A stretch of 64,000 nt of DNA from Fibrobacter sp. UWH4 (GTDB lineage: Bacteria > Fibrobacterota > Fibrobacteria > Fibrobacterales > Fibrobacteraceae), in the NCBI RefSeq assembly GCF_900142475.1, contig NZ_FRAY01000004.1, positions 310,001-374,000 of the forward strand, given 5' to 3'. Positions 26,401-35,536 of the stretch are shown here, one piece after another (position 1 is the first letter of the stretch; each line of letters opens with the position of its first letter). The notes below the pieces were generated by a model that saw nothing but the letters and a program-made list of their open reading frames with translations, searched no databases and was not told where the DNA came from. A program made the translations under genes and the position numbers.

Positions 26401-27029
26401 GCCTGGGTCTCGTACAGTTTTACGGAACGGCGCACGCTGCGCAGGTTGTCTTCCACACGTTCCATATCCATCTGCACGCGTTCAAGCTGGCGGCGGGTTT
26501 CCTTGCGCTGCTGCTTGTACTTGCTCACGCCGGCGGCTTCTTCGAACAGCACGCGGCGGTCGTCGGCCTTGTCAGAAAGAACCGCCTTGATCATGTCGGC
26601 GTTCATCTGCGAATAGGTACTGGAACCGAGACCCGAGTCAAAAAGCAAGGCATGCACGTCGCGCAGGCGGCATTCCTGGTTGTTGATCAGGTACTCGCCC
26701 GAACCGTCACGGTGCACGCGGCGGGTCACAATCACTTCGGAATATTCAGAATTCAGGGTGCCGTCGCTGTTATCGATGACAATGGAAACTTCGGCAAGGC
26801 TCATGGCGGCACGTTCTTCGGTACCGCTAAAAATCACGTCCTGCATCTTGCTCATACGGAGGGATGCAGCCTTCTGTTCACCCAGAACCCAGCGGATAGC
26901 GTCGGTAATGTTCGACTTACCGCACCCGTTCGGCCCCACCACGGCCGTAAGACCCTTCGTGGGGAAGTTGATTTCGGTCCTCTGGGCAAAGGACTTAAAG
27001 CCAAAAATCTTTAGTTTTGTAATCTGCAC
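23475..27029 (-). CDS. smc: Chromosome segregation protein SMC
   Basis: 1184 residues, the normal SMC length. N-terminal ATPase half with Walker A GPNGCGKSN (32-40), two long coiled coils around a hinge (about 520-660, LMEHKADLVGGLLSERIEA and VGKAVLALVGAG), and a C-terminal half with the signature KALSGGEHALTATALLFAIY and Walker B YCVLDEVDGPLDDANV. SMC forms condensin with ScpA/ScpB, which are not in this window. It is alone on its strand. Confidence 0.96.
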   Translation of the reverse strand: MQITKLKIFGFKSFAQRTEINFPTKGLTAVVGPNGCGKSNITDAIRWVLGEQKAASLRMSKMQDVIFSGTEERAAMSLAEVSIVIDNSDGTLNSEYSEVIVTRRVHRDGSGEYLINNQECRLRDVHALLFDSGLGSSTYSQMNADMIKAVLSDKADDRRVLFEEAAGVSKYKQQRKETRRQLERVQMDMERVEDNLRSVRRSVKLYETQAEKVNEFKRLSKRLRELDLSVSIDKFEDMKEGLATLDTATRRLNHDVENSKTNATVLQTKIDEKKLLIAEDENAYRDLEREVHKATIELNDLNNSMGRIRDTISNLEAANEKSQEEIDRNTGKVQELLSERARLEEENAVLSSDSDVDEMNALLEREREILQVMRDKVDDLRTQSRELANERLQKTNQVNSLKSRFERMDAESGLLQANLAKWRSEMEQVQSQKASAESALADINAGLEAADADLERLTEQRSTREERLDAERADLLEAQKKLQELKNEVARLTSRIDVLQSVANEGTDASRWLMEHKADLVGGLLSERIEAAPEYAAQVEAALGDLMDAVVVASDDAAIAAVDAMKGENVGKAVLALVGAGAEPYSGTLQGDGVVGCLKDYVTADEQIAGWLKALLSRYFVVDSLSTAVRLARAMRGEDLCFVAPEGIVRTSGLMSSGTATSGTLSRKNEIAEANSLLEGVNLEVAQAEEEIGRLQDLVDEDTQMLASLVDEIREKEDMKRGGNAGISIQNNIIAGCDRRLSQLQGEMQNAESKIQAAEASKNSDQELMDAQASLEKIEEEYSRVNDELSEQDTMFREKEEDVRELERSAQDKTAKLTQNTNRLNYIAEQVEFLENAIQGRKAEIEKNQAAIQKNEEDGRGVADQVQSKDSALRELENQRDLAREKYELVSGDLEEWRSEVNRLRDDMIEKMKELNDVGRRQEALQANLDRLTERITNEYSVDLANPDDIERVEYSQPEADREIRELRGKIKELGPINVNVMEDYEDEKKRLLEVEAQFDDLDRARASLDRTITKLDDIARNRYLDTFARIQKNFQFVFSKLFLNGETKMSLVEKVDEMGKPMDILDADIEINVRPTGKKMRGIKALSGGEHALTATALLFAIYMEKPSPYCVLDEVDGPLDDANVGRFMALLREFSKQTLFIVVTHNKRTMAEADMLYGVTQEIKGISRIASVQLADATKFAI

Positions 27030-27100
27030 TGGGACTTAATTTAGTAAAGTAGACTCAGGGAAATGGAATGGCTTTCCCCAAACTTCGCTTTAGAAACTGC

Positions 27101-27130
27101 ATGGATCCCCTCCCGTTGGTCGAGGATGAC
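27101..27130. repeat. GGATCCCCTCCCGTTGGTCGAGGATGAC dispersed repeat
   Basis: Same core as at 6231-6263, upstream of smc. Confidence 0.75.
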
Positions 27131-27162
27131 GCTACGGCTTACGTCACCAGGAATGAGCCAAT

Positions 27163-27486
27163 GACGACGTTTCCACCCTCGTCATTCTGGAGCGAGCGGA
27201 GCGAGTGACGGAATCCAGCACTTACTTTGACAGCAGAATCCTGCAATTCAAGCGAACCCCGTTAGCCAAGGACGACGTTTCCACCCTCGTCATTCTGGAG
27301 CGAGCAGAGCGAGTGACGGAATCCAGCACTTATTTTGACAGCAGAATCCTGCAACTCAAGCGAACCCCGTTAGCCAAGGACGACGTTTCCACCTTCGTCA
27401 TTCTGGAGCGAGCGGAGCGAGTGACGGAATCCAGCACTTATTTTGACAGCAGAATCCTGCAACTCAGGCGAACCCCGTTCGTCGAA
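27163..27486. repeat. Three tandem 108-bp repeats built on a dispersed palindrome
   Basis: Units begin at 27163, 27271 and 27379. Each holds CGTCATTCTGGAGCGAGCGG then AGCGAGTGACGGAATCCAGC, and CAGCAGAATCCTGCAA. Units differ at only a few positions, so the duplication is recent. With 108 bp (36 codons) per unit the plus strand stays open, which makes a false ORF. Covers most of the 466-bp gap between smc and the lipoprotein gene. Confidence 0.9.
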
Positions 27487-27495
27487 GACGACCTG

Positions 27496-27939
27496 CTAAC
27501 GGAATTCCAGCTTAATTTCGCCTTTTTCTTCTTTCACCACCATGTAGTAGCTGCCGCCGTCAAAATCCACCGAGAAAGATTCTTCCGTCGAAGTCACGGA
27601 GCAGTTACGGACACAGTCCCCCGTGCAAGCACCTTTGGTTTCTGCAACCGGCTCATAACACGTCCCCTTTTCCAACTGCAGACGGACATGGAACGAGCCC
27701 ACGAAATCTTCTTCGTAAACGCGGCTCTTTTCACCGGGGGCGATCGTGTCTTTCACCCATGGCCAATACGAGCCATCGTCGGAAAGAATTCCGAAGCCGA
27801 CAACATACCAATCCGTCTTATTTTCCACCTGAAGCCTAGTCGTCGAATCGACGAACAAATGGCTCAGGCAACCCGTGAGCGAAAAAGCACACGCCAAGAC
27901 CGCGGCAATTACAAATAAATTTCCAAACCTCTTTTTCAT
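27496..27939 (-). CDS. Small lipoprotein
   Basis: 147 residues, MKKRFGNLFVIAAVLACAFS with lipobox LTGC. The mature part has KTDWYVVGFGILSDDGSYWP, paired Cys (CYEP, ACTGDCVRNC) and a beta-rich end. The ATG at 27939 overlaps the upstream barrel gene's stop as TGATG, so it is translationally coupled to it and may partner with it. Family unknown. Confidence 0.75.
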   Translation of the reverse strand: MKKRFGNLFVIAAVLACAFSLTGCLSHLFVDSTTRLQVENKTDWYVVGFGILSDDGSYWPWVKDTIAPGEKSRVYEEDFVGSFHVRLQLEKGTCYEPVAETKGACTGDCVRNCSVTSTEESFSVDFDGGSYYMVVKEEKGEIKLEFR

Positions 27940-29180
27940 CACTTGCCACCCTCCGTGCTAGCAGGGCTACCAACTGCGCCTCCGTTCGAAGCGGAATTCG
28001 ACTTTTCATAGCGGATTCCCTTCGCCTCGATGGTCTTGGTCGCTCCCGACTTATCGGCATTCAGCGGCGTAATTTCGCTGTGTTTCGAAGACTGGTCCAT
28101 CTTGATGACATTCGTTTCGAGAGGAGCGCTCCTGGCTCCACCGCGATTGAACAGGAGTCCGTCGACAGTCGCCAGGTTGAACTTGATTTCGGCGACAAAG
28201 GTTCCCTTGGTTCCAAACAAATGTTCATAGTCGTAGGCCGCATTATAGGCAAAACGCACAAACAGCAAGTCAATGGCACCGCCCCAGAGGAAATCTTCGG
28301 AGCCGCTATACAAATGCCTACGCAGGCAGGTTGCCTCGAAACCGATCATACGCGACGGATCCGGATAAAACTTAAGCGCCGCGCTATGGAACCCCGCGTC
28401 GGACAAGTCATAGGAAACTTCCGCATAAAGTTGTTGGCCGTAAAGGTTCTGTTCCCAAGTCACACGCATCGAGTCCACATCAGATTCATCATCGGCATTA
28501 TACATCGCCAAAGATACATTCGGCAAGTAAGTCAACAGTCCCGAAGAACGGCCCCCGTATACGGCGCGGCTCTCCAAGTCGAGCGAGAAGCGGAAAAGAC
28601 GCCAATCCGTCTTGTAAAAATTCGCCTGCGCACTCGCCTTGCCAAAGCGCAAGTGGGCCCAGCTGTAAAGCAGCGAATCGTTTTCGTGCGGGTAGACCTT
28701 GCCTACATGTTCCACATTCTGGTGCTGCATACCCAAAGCCAGCGTCCAGTCCGTTTTGGAATCCGTAAACGAGAAACCCCAAGTCGCAATCGACCGTTGG
28801 ATAGAAAAATCATTGTACTGCGGGACGAAGAAAAAATCCTCGCCATCCCAACCCGATCGTTCCAGCCACAAAAGCATCCCCAGATGTTTCTCGGGAGCCA
28901 CCTCGCCCGAGCCGAAAACCGCCGCATGATGCCTAAACGCATAACCATCGTGCTTACCGTATTCACTCTGGAGCGGGGTCTGCGTGCGGAACGGCAAATA
29001 GTGGAAACCGATATCCAGGTAACCCCCACGGCCACCGCGCATTATATCGCGAATTTCGGAAAGCTGCTGGTCACGGGCCACCGCGCCCCCCTTTGAGAGA
29101 TCCGACGGATTAATCGCATCGGCAAACACGAAACCCGAAAGGGCTACACCGAGCAGTAGAATCTTTGACAATAAGCGCAT
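27939..29180 (-). CDS. Exported, probably outer-membrane beta-barrel protein
   Basis: 413 residues from MRLLSKILLLGVALSGFVFA (signal peptide). Alternating hydrophobic strands and many aromatic residues (GGYLDIGFHYLPFRTQTPL, TWGFSFTDSKTDWTLALGMQ, LYAEVSYDLSDAGFHSAALK) suggest a barrel of about residues 45-360. A low-complexity hydrophilic tail follows. The longer frame back to 29369 overlaps the divergent gene and lacks a signal peptide, so 29180 is preferred. Function unknown. Confidence 0.65.
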   Translation of the reverse strand: MRLLSKILLLGVALSGFVFADAINPSDLSKGGAVARDQQLSEIRDIMRGGRGGYLDIGFHYLPFRTQTPLQSEYGKHDGYAFRHHAAVFGSGEVAPEKHLGMLLWLERSGWDGEDFFFVPQYNDFSIQRSIATWGFSFTDSKTDWTLALGMQHQNVEHVGKVYPHENDSLLYSWAHLRFGKASAQANFYKTDWRLFRFSLDLESRAVYGGRSSGLLTYLPNVSLAMYNADDESDVDSMRVTWEQNLYGQQLYAEVSYDLSDAGFHSAALKFYPDPSRMIGFEATCLRRHLYSGSEDFLWGGAIDLLFVRFAYNAAYDYEHLFGTKGTFVAEIKFNLATVDGLLFNRGGARSAPLETNVIKMDQSSKHSEITPLNADKSGATKTIEAKGIRYEKSNSASNGGAVGSPASTEGGK

Positions 29181-29262
29181 GCGAAAAATGTAGCTAAACT
29201 TTTCGTTTGTATATGCTCCCCATGAATGACGCCACCTACAAAAAAGACTACATTTATTTCGT

Positions 29263-30036
29263 ATGAATAAGTTTTTTGTAACATTTATTATGTTCATGAC
29301 CGGGGCGGCATTTGCGGACCGACTCGTCGTCGATACGACCATGGCCGCAGCCGAAAAAAGCGAACACATGAAATATGAAGACCGAGGTTCATTCGGCCCT
29401 TACGTGGAATTCGGCAACGTCAAGATGAAAAATGTCACCTACGACTACAAAATCCACGGTCTGGATTACGACATTTCGATAGACAATTCCTACATCTACG
29501 GTGCATCGGGCAGCCTTCCGCTCACCGAATGGTTCGACATCTACCTAATGGCCGGTTACCAGTACCTGGGCATCAGCCACCATCCGCGCAACCGCGACAA
29601 AGTTGAGGCTGACATCGAAGCCCTCACGGAAGATCTCATCGAAGCCCCCTACGGCAGTTCCGACATCGACGGGCGCCATCAGATCCACACGGCGCTGTTC
29701 CAGCTGGGTTTTGACTTTGCGCTTCCGCTCGTTATGAGCTATAACCATCAGTTTATGCTCAAGCTCTACGCCTTCGGCGGAGCCCTGTTCGGCAAGACCT
29801 TCTTTACCGACGACACACAGTTCCTGTCTCCGGTGCTTTACGGCTACGCCTACGGTGCAGGCATTCGCACGGCACTTCACGGATTCTTCCTTTCGGCAGG
29901 ATTCCGCAACAGCCATGAATACTTCCACACCTACTTTGAGCGGAAAACCGGTGACAACAAGGACGATGACGAATTCATGCTGGACTTCGACACTTACTTC
30001 GTGCCTTACGTTTCGCTTGGAATCACGCTGTTCTAG
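29263..30036 (+). CDS. Outer-membrane beta-barrel protein
   Basis: 257 residues. Signal peptide (1-18, GAAFA), then amphipathic strands (GPYVEFGNVKMKNVTYDYKI, IYLMAGYQYLGI, YAYGAGIRTALHGFFLSAGF) and a C-terminal Phe (YVSLGITLF), the usual barrel-insertion signal. Divergent from the previous barrel gene; overlaps the mltD 3' end tail to tail by 4 bp. Function unknown. Confidence 0.7.
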   Translation: MNKFFVTFIMFMTGAAFADRLVVDTTMAAAEKSEHMKYEDRGSFGPYVEFGNVKMKNVTYDYKIHGLDYDISIDNSYIYGASGSLPLTEWFDIYLMAGYQYLGISHHPRNRDKVEADIEALTEDLIEAPYGSSDIDGRHQIHTALFQLGFDFALPLVMSYNHQFMLKLYAFGGALFGKTFFTDDTQFLSPVLYGYAYGAGIRTALHGFFLSAGFRNSHEYFHTYFERKTGDNKDDDEFMLDFDTYFVPYVSLGITLF

Positions 30037-32282
30037 CGCTTAATTTTCAGGCGTTCCCCGACCTTCAGCTTGGTATCGTTCAGTCCATTCCACTTCACGA
30101 TCTCTTCAATAGTCACATTATACTGGCGAGCGATGTCCCACAGACCCTCGCCTTTTTTGACGGTGTGAATCTTGAAATCGGCTTCGGGTTCGCCACTCAC
30201 CTTGAGGCGCTGCCCGACACTAAGATTAGTGGACTGTCCCATATTGTTCAGACTCTGCAACTTGGCAACCGTCGTTCCGAACTTGCGGGAAATGGCACTC
30301 AGGTTATCGCCGGACTGAACCACATAGACAGACACCTTTCCCGTAGAATTCTTGGAAGTCTTCGGGGCCTTGGTGGTTGAAGGTTTTGATTCAGACTTGG
30401 CCGTTTTCAGTGTCGCCTTGGAACTACGAACAATTTCAGGAATTTTCAAGGAATCCCCCACGGTCAGGCGGCGAGAAAATCCCTGGTTTTCCTGCATCAG
30501 CAGCACGACAGGGACATCGTAGGCCTTGGCGATAGAGGCGAAATTGTCGCCTTCCTGAACCACGTACTTTTCACCCTTCGAAAGTTTCGGACGAGAAACT
30601 TCGGCAGCGGGTTTCAGTTCCGGTTTAGAGACAAACAAGGTGTCCCCCGCATTCACAAATGCGGCCGCATCCATAGAATTCCAGGTGCGAAGGCTTTCTT
30701 GCGAGACGCCGAACTTACGCGCGACCGAAGCCAGGTTGTCACCTAATTTTACGACATAGGTACGCACCTTTTCCGGTTTCTTACCTACATTCGATTTCGC
30801 CTTGGGAGTCACCTTGATCGGAATCAGCAAAGACTGTCCGGCGCGGATGCGGCTACCCTTCATATCGTTCGCCTGTTGCAGTTCCGAGACCTTGATGCCG
30901 TACTGTCGGGCGATAACGCCGAGGCTTTCGCCCTTGCGGACTTTATGGTGATGCCAGCTCGAGAAGTTATTCTTTTCCATCTTGTCGTAGCCTTCGACAA
31001 ATGCGGATCGCGTTCCCACCGGCAAACGCAACAGGTAGGAATCCCTGTTCGGCGGAGTACACCACTTGACCAGTTCCATGTTCAAGCTGCGGAGCGTATC
31101 TTCGCTGACCTTCAAGAGCTTTGCGACTTCTTCGAGCGGAAAGGAATCGAAAACTGTCACCGTGTCGAAATCGGGCCGGTACGTTCTCTCGACCGTCATT
31201 TCGTACTGTTCCGGATAATGCCCGATGACCATCGCCGCTAGAATTCGCGGCACATAGCGCATGGTTTCCTTCGGAAGTTCTAAGTCCCAGTAGGTAATCG
31301 GAAGGGTGGAATCGCGGGTAGTATCTTCCTGCATTTCGCGGACAAGCCTACGCACGCGGCCCTCGCCGCAGTTATAAGCGGCCATCGCCAGCAGCCAATC
31401 GTTGAATTCACCGTGCAGACGGTTCAGATACTTGAGGGCCGCCATCGTCGCCAGCTCCGGATTGCGGCGCATATCCACCCAGTAGTCCACCTCGAGCCCG
31501 TAGCGTTTGCCCGTCTCGGGAATAAACTGCCACATGCCAGAAGCCTTCGCGCGGCTGTACGCCTTTACCTTGAAACCCGATTCGACCAACGCAAGGTAAA
31601 TCAAGTCGCGCGGCATTTTCGCCGCATCGAGCTGGGCATAAATCAACGAATCGTAAGCCGTCTTTCGATTCAACGAACCAGCCGTAAAGCTACGGGCCGC
31701 ATTCGTCATGTAAAAAATTTCCTGCAGCACGCGTTCGTTGAACTGCACCGGGAGCGTAAACTGCGACACGTCCAGCGTATCGAGAAAACTTTCAATCACC
31801 TGCAGGGCGGCACTATCCGCCGCACTTTCGTCGAGAGCGTCAATACCCTCGATAGAAACATCATTGCGCAGGTAATTCTCGGCATTTTCACCGAGTTCGG
31901 CTACGTTCGGGTAAACTTCGTCCAGGGCCAGCACAATACGGATCGGCATCGTGACCCGGTAAAGGGAATCCTCGTGGTCGCTCACGTTCCTGTAAGTGGA
32001 ATCGTACTTTTCGGCAACTAGCTGACGCAAGGACTCATCTAGGTAATGCCTTGCCAAAAGCCATTCCTGGTTTTCCATTGCCTGCAAGGCGTACTGGTAA
32101 TAGGTCCACGACGGACGTACCGACAGCGAATCCGATACCTTTTCCTTCAAAGCCCTTTCCGAAAACGAAATCGGTTCCTGTTCCATCGCCACGGGTTCCA
32201 CGGCGGGAGAAACCTCGGCCGGCTTGCTCGCACACCCCGCAAGAATCAGGGCAAACAATATCGCTGGAATAAAAAATTTCAT
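30033..32282 (-). CDS. mltD: Membrane-bound lytic murein transglycosylase D with five LysM domains
   Basis: 749-residue lipoprotein (lipobox ILAGC). An SLT goose-lysozyme-type domain lies at about 215-340, with the catalytic Glu in ALVESGFKVKAYSRAKASGM then WQFIPETGKRYGL, and AMAAYNCGEGRVRR. Five LysM peptidoglycan-binding repeats follow (HKVRKGESLGVIARQYG, YVVKLGDNLASVARKFG, YVVQEGDNFASIAKAYD, YVVQSGDNLSAISRKFG, HTVKKGEGLWDIARQYN). E. coli MltD has two LysM, so this is a long form. It cleaves glycan strands to 1,6-anhydro products. Confidence 0.93.
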   Translation of the reverse strand: MKFFIPAILFALILAGCASKPAEVSPAVEPVAMEQEPISFSERALKEKVSDSLSVRPSWTYYQYALQAMENQEWLLARHYLDESLRQLVAEKYDSTYRNVSDHEDSLYRVTMPIRIVLALDEVYPNVAELGENAENYLRNDVSIEGIDALDESAADSAALQVIESFLDTLDVSQFTLPVQFNERVLQEIFYMTNAARSFTAGSLNRKTAYDSLIYAQLDAAKMPRDLIYLALVESGFKVKAYSRAKASGMWQFIPETGKRYGLEVDYWVDMRRNPELATMAALKYLNRLHGEFNDWLLAMAAYNCGEGRVRRLVREMQEDTTRDSTLPITYWDLELPKETMRYVPRILAAMVIGHYPEQYEMTVERTYRPDFDTVTVFDSFPLEEVAKLLKVSEDTLRSLNMELVKWCTPPNRDSYLLRLPVGTRSAFVEGYDKMEKNNFSSWHHHKVRKGESLGVIARQYGIKVSELQQANDMKGSRIRAGQSLLIPIKVTPKAKSNVGKKPEKVRTYVVKLGDNLASVARKFGVSQESLRTWNSMDAAAFVNAGDTLFVSKPELKPAAEVSRPKLSKGEKYVVQEGDNFASIAKAYDVPVVLLMQENQGFSRRLTVGDSLKIPEIVRSSKATLKTAKSESKPSTTKAPKTSKNSTGKVSVYVVQSGDNLSAISRKFGTTVAKLQSLNNMGQSTNLSVGQRLKVSGEPEADFKIHTVKKGEGLWDIARQYNVTIEEIVKWNGLNDTKLKVGERLKIKR

Positions 32283-32288
32283 TATGGA

Positions 32289-32447
32289 CTAGTTTCCGAC
32301 AACACGCTCAACGCCAAACCAAATGACACCCGCCAGCACGAACGCGGCCACCATCTGCAAAATAATGATAATCCGGTTAATGCGGCACGCCTTTTGCGTC
32401 TTACGGTGCCAGGAAGGCAATTCTTCTTTTTCTTGATCCTGATTCAT
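32289..32447 (-). CDS. Small single-pass membrane protein
   Basis: 52 residues from MNQDQEKEELPSWHRKTQKA. A hydrophilic N-terminus is followed by one membrane helix (about 23-48, IIIILQMVAAFVLAGVIWFG). It ends six bases before mltD on the same strand, so it is probably co-transcribed. No family recognised. Confidence 0.5.
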   Translation of the reverse strand: MNQDQEKEELPSWHRKTQKACRINRIIIILQMVAAFVLAGVIWFGVERVVGN

Positions 32448-32506
32448 TATAGGGGAAATATAGTAATTAGTCACCTAAAACTATTAACTATATTATACCA
32501 CAGCGT

Positions 32507-34647
32507 ATGAAAAAACTTTTTGCCGCATTGCTCCTCCTCTCTATCGCCGCCTCCGCCCAGGTGGGAATTGCGAGGTCTGCGAGCGGCATCCATGCGCCTT
32601 CAGCCAAGACTCTTCCGCAAGGCAACCTTTTTATATCGGGCAGTTTCGAAATCGTCAATGACGGACAGGCCCACAGTATCGAAGGCTACTACACCGACAA
32701 CAAGGGCAACCAAATCGAACTCGATAAAGGTTCTCCTTCTAACGACGAAAATCTATTTGTCGGTTTTGGAATTTTTGACAACCTGGAAATTGGCGTCACA
32801 TTACCTTTCCACTACGAAGGAGATATCCACGAACAAGACCTGAAGGGACTCGCCCTCGGCGACCTCCAGATTTTGGCCAAGGGGCATATCCCCATCAATG
32901 ACTGGTTCCATTTCGGCCTGAGCGGCGAAATTTTTGCACCGACCGGTTCAAAGGACAAAGGATTCCGCCCAAGGCACCGCTGGTATGTCGGACGCGACGG
33001 GAAAGCCTATGCCTATACCGCCGGCAGCTGGGCCGTCGAAGGTAATGTGTACTTCACCCTCGATTTTCGGAACTACATCACCTACAACGCCTATGTAGGC
33101 ATCTTGAAGACCATCGAAGAAAACGAGAACTATATCATCTGGGGAACCGGGTTCAACTTTTTCCCAAACATGATGATAAGTCCCATTTTCGAGGTCTCCG
33201 GAGAAGCGCCCCTACACACCACTCACGCCGAAAACAATTTCTTGAGCAGTCCTTTCCGCCTTACCCCCGGACTCCGGATACATCTCCCCTACGAAAGCAA
33301 CCTGACTATTTCGGGGGACATCGGACTCGGCTACTTTAGAAAGAAGAAAATCGAAGAAGGGCTCCCCGTCACTCTGATGTCCAGCGACGAGCCCATCTAC
33401 TATACGCAATCGGGTTCCCCGAACCTGACAATCGCCGTCACCTTCAGCAAGACGCTTGATTTCAGCTGGGACGACGACGATCAGGACGGTGTCATCGACC
33501 GCAAGGACATGTGCCCGAACACCGGAAAAATTCTCAAGGTCAACGAACGCGGATGCCCCGTAGACGAAGACCAGGATGGCGTCCTGAACATCGTCGATGT
33601 TTGCCCCGGAACCCCTGTCGGCCTGGTCGTAGACTATAACGGATGCCCACTCGACACAGACCACGACGGAGTTTTTGACTACCTGGACAATTGTTCCAAC
33701 ACCCCGGAAGGCTTCGCCGTGGACACCAACGGCTGCACCCGTGACACCGATGGCGACGGAATCGACGACAACAACGACCACTGTGCCCACACGCCTTCAC
33801 ACGAAAGGGTCGGAAGCGACGGATGCCCCCTGGACCAGGACCACGACGGTGTCCCCAACATCCAGGACCAATGCCCCAATACGCCCGAAGGAATTTCGGT
33901 TGACCGAGTCGGCTGCCCCCTCGATTTCGACGGAGACGCCGTCCCCGACGAACTTGACAAGTGCCCGAACACCATCCTCGGCGAAAAAGTGGACTCGCTC
34001 GGATGCCCCATAGACAGCGACATGGACGGTGTTGCCGATTCCAAGGACCTTTGCCCCGAAACCCCGGCTGGAGTCACCGTCAACAAGCAAGGGTGTCGCA
34101 TCGATCAGGATAACGACGGCATCTTCGACGAAGACGACAAGTGCCCGGGCACCCCCGAAGGCGCCCCCATCGACAGCTTAGGCTGCCCGCAGGACAACGA
34201 CATGGACGGAATTGCCGACTGGAACGACATGTGCCCCGGTACCTTCCCGAATGTCGCCGTGAACAACCAGGGTTGCCCCCTGAACGGCAAACTGAATTTC
34301 AACTACATCGCCATGCGCATCCGCTTCAAGGGAGCCGATTCCACCCTACTCAATTCCAGCTACACGGCTTTGAACGACATCGTCTACATCATGCGAAGAA
34401 CCCCATGGCTCTCGAAATCCAATGCAGCGCAAGCGACATTTCGACCGGGGACCCCGACAAGGTTTCCAGTGAGCGCGCCGAGGCCATCTACAATTACCTG
34501 GTCCACAAGGGAATCAGCGAAAACCGACTGAAATTCCAGGGGTTCGGAAAGAAACTTCCGCCAACCATGCCGAAAAGGATGGAAAGCAATTACAGCGTGC
34601 GACTCATCCCCTCGCCCGAAGCAAAAAATAATACCGAGAAGCAATAG
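32507..34647 (+). pseudogene. OmpA-family protein with nine TSP3 repeats, frameshifted near 34394
   Basis: Signal peptide (1-17), an eight-strand-type barrel region (about 20-320), then nine calcium-binding thrombospondin type 3 repeats (DQDGVIDRKDMCPNT, DHDGVFDYLDNCSNT and so on, about 325-590), then an OmpA peptidoglycan-binding domain. The frame from 32507 leaves the domain after NDIVYIMR and ends at 34531. The +1 frame holds the missing part (NPMALEIQCSASDISTG, SERAEAIYNYLVHKGI, RLKFQGFGKK) to 34647. One base is missing in ATGCG-AAGAAC (34391-34400), expected ATG CGN AAG AAC. No slippery site is present, so either a mutation or a sequence error. Confidence 0.85.
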
Positions 34648-34649
34648 TT

Positions 34650-34668
34650 TTTTGCTATATTTGCGCAT
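34650..34668 (+). promoter_or_regulatory. Candidate promoter of slyD
   Basis: TTTTTTGCTATATTTGCGCA, almost the same string as upstream of mlaE (TTTTGCTAAATTTGCGCA). The TATATT is the likely -10 element; slyD starts about 45 bases further on. Confidence 0.45.
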
Positions 34669-34712
34669 CCAGTACCTATGCGGACATTCCGCGCAACCCC
34701 AAAGGATTACCC

Positions 34713-35375
34713 ATGAAAATTGCCGACAAGACCGTTGTCCAGATGCACTACACCTTGACCTCCGACGAAGGCAAGGTCATCGATTCCTCCGAAGGCCGCG
34801 AACCGCTGCAGTACATCCAGGGCGCCCACATGATCGTCGTAGGTCTCGAAAAGGCGATGGTCGGCCACGACGTGGGCGACAAGTTCGACGTCAAGGTGAT
34901 CCCCTCCGAAGGCTACGGCGAATACAACGAAGAAATGACGCAGGAAGTCCCGCTGGACGTTTTCCAGGGTGTCGACAAGGTTGTTGAAGGCATGATGTTC
35001 TATGCCCAGACGCCCGCCGGCCCGATGCCCATCCGTGTCAAGTCCGTAAGCGAAAAGTCCGCCGTCATCGACGCGAACCACGAACTCGCCGGCCAGAACC
35101 TGAACTTCGCCATCGAAGTGGTTTCTGTGCGCGAAGCCACCGAAGAAGAACTCAATCCGCAAGGTCACCACTGCTGCTGTGGCGGCAAGGGAGACGGCGA
35201 AGGATGCTGCGGAGGCAAGGGTGAAGGCGATCACGAATGCAAGTGCGGCGAAGAAGGCCACGAATGCGAATGTGGCGGCGAAGGCCATGAATGCGGTGGC
35301 CACGGCCACAAGGAAAACTGCGACGGCAATGGCGGCTGCGGCTGCCCCAACCACGACAAGCATCACGGGAAGTAA
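34713..35375 (+). CDS. slyD: FKBP-type peptidyl-prolyl isomerase SlyD
   Basis: 220 residues. FKBP core with inserted flap (HYTLTSDEGKVIDSSEGREP, GLEKAMVGHDVGDKFDV, GYGEYNEEMTQEVP). A C-terminal 65-residue tail holds 13 Cys and 10 His (HHCCCGGK, HECKCGEEGHECECGGEG), the nickel/zinc-binding tail known from SlyD and used in hydrogenase maturation. Cytosolic (no signal peptide). The longer-than-usual Cys-rich tail is notable. Confidence 0.92.
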   Translation: MKIADKTVVQMHYTLTSDEGKVIDSSEGREPLQYIQGAHMIVVGLEKAMVGHDVGDKFDVKVIPSEGYGEYNEEMTQEVPLDVFQGVDKVVEGMMFYAQTPAGPMPIRVKSVSEKSAVIDANHELAGQNLNFAIEVVSVREATEEELNPQGHHCCCGGKGDGEGCCGGKGEGDHECKCGEEGHECECGGEGHECGGHGHKENCDGNGGCGCPNHDKHHGK

Positions 35376-35447
35376 TTTCGGAATTCAGATTTCGGAATTC
35401 GGATTTCAGATTTCAGAGTTCGGATTTAGGATTTAGAAATTCGGGTT
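35376..35447. repeat. TTTCGGAATTCAGA repeat after slyD
   Basis: TTTCGGAATTCAGATTTCGG and variants, starting right after the slyD stop codon. Confidence 0.65.
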
Positions 35448-35465
35448 CAAAGCGTAAAACAATTA

Positions 35466-35501
35466 ACGCGTGTAATTTTTCCAATTACACGCGTCTTTTT
35501 T
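35466..35501 (+). terminator. Terminator of slyD (possibly bidirectional)
   Basis: ACGCGTGTAATT-tttcc-AATTACACGCGT followed by CTTTTTTT. Lies between convergent slyD and the lipoprotein gene. Confidence 0.88.
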
Positions 35502-35536
35502 TGAAATTTATCCGGGATCAACCCGCTTTTCAGCAC

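Noticed and set aside
27205-27918. 237-residue plus-strand ORF with repeated peptide units
   Set aside because: Its first 90 residues are the 108-bp DNA repeat (36 codons per unit) and the rest is antisense to a lipoprotein gene.
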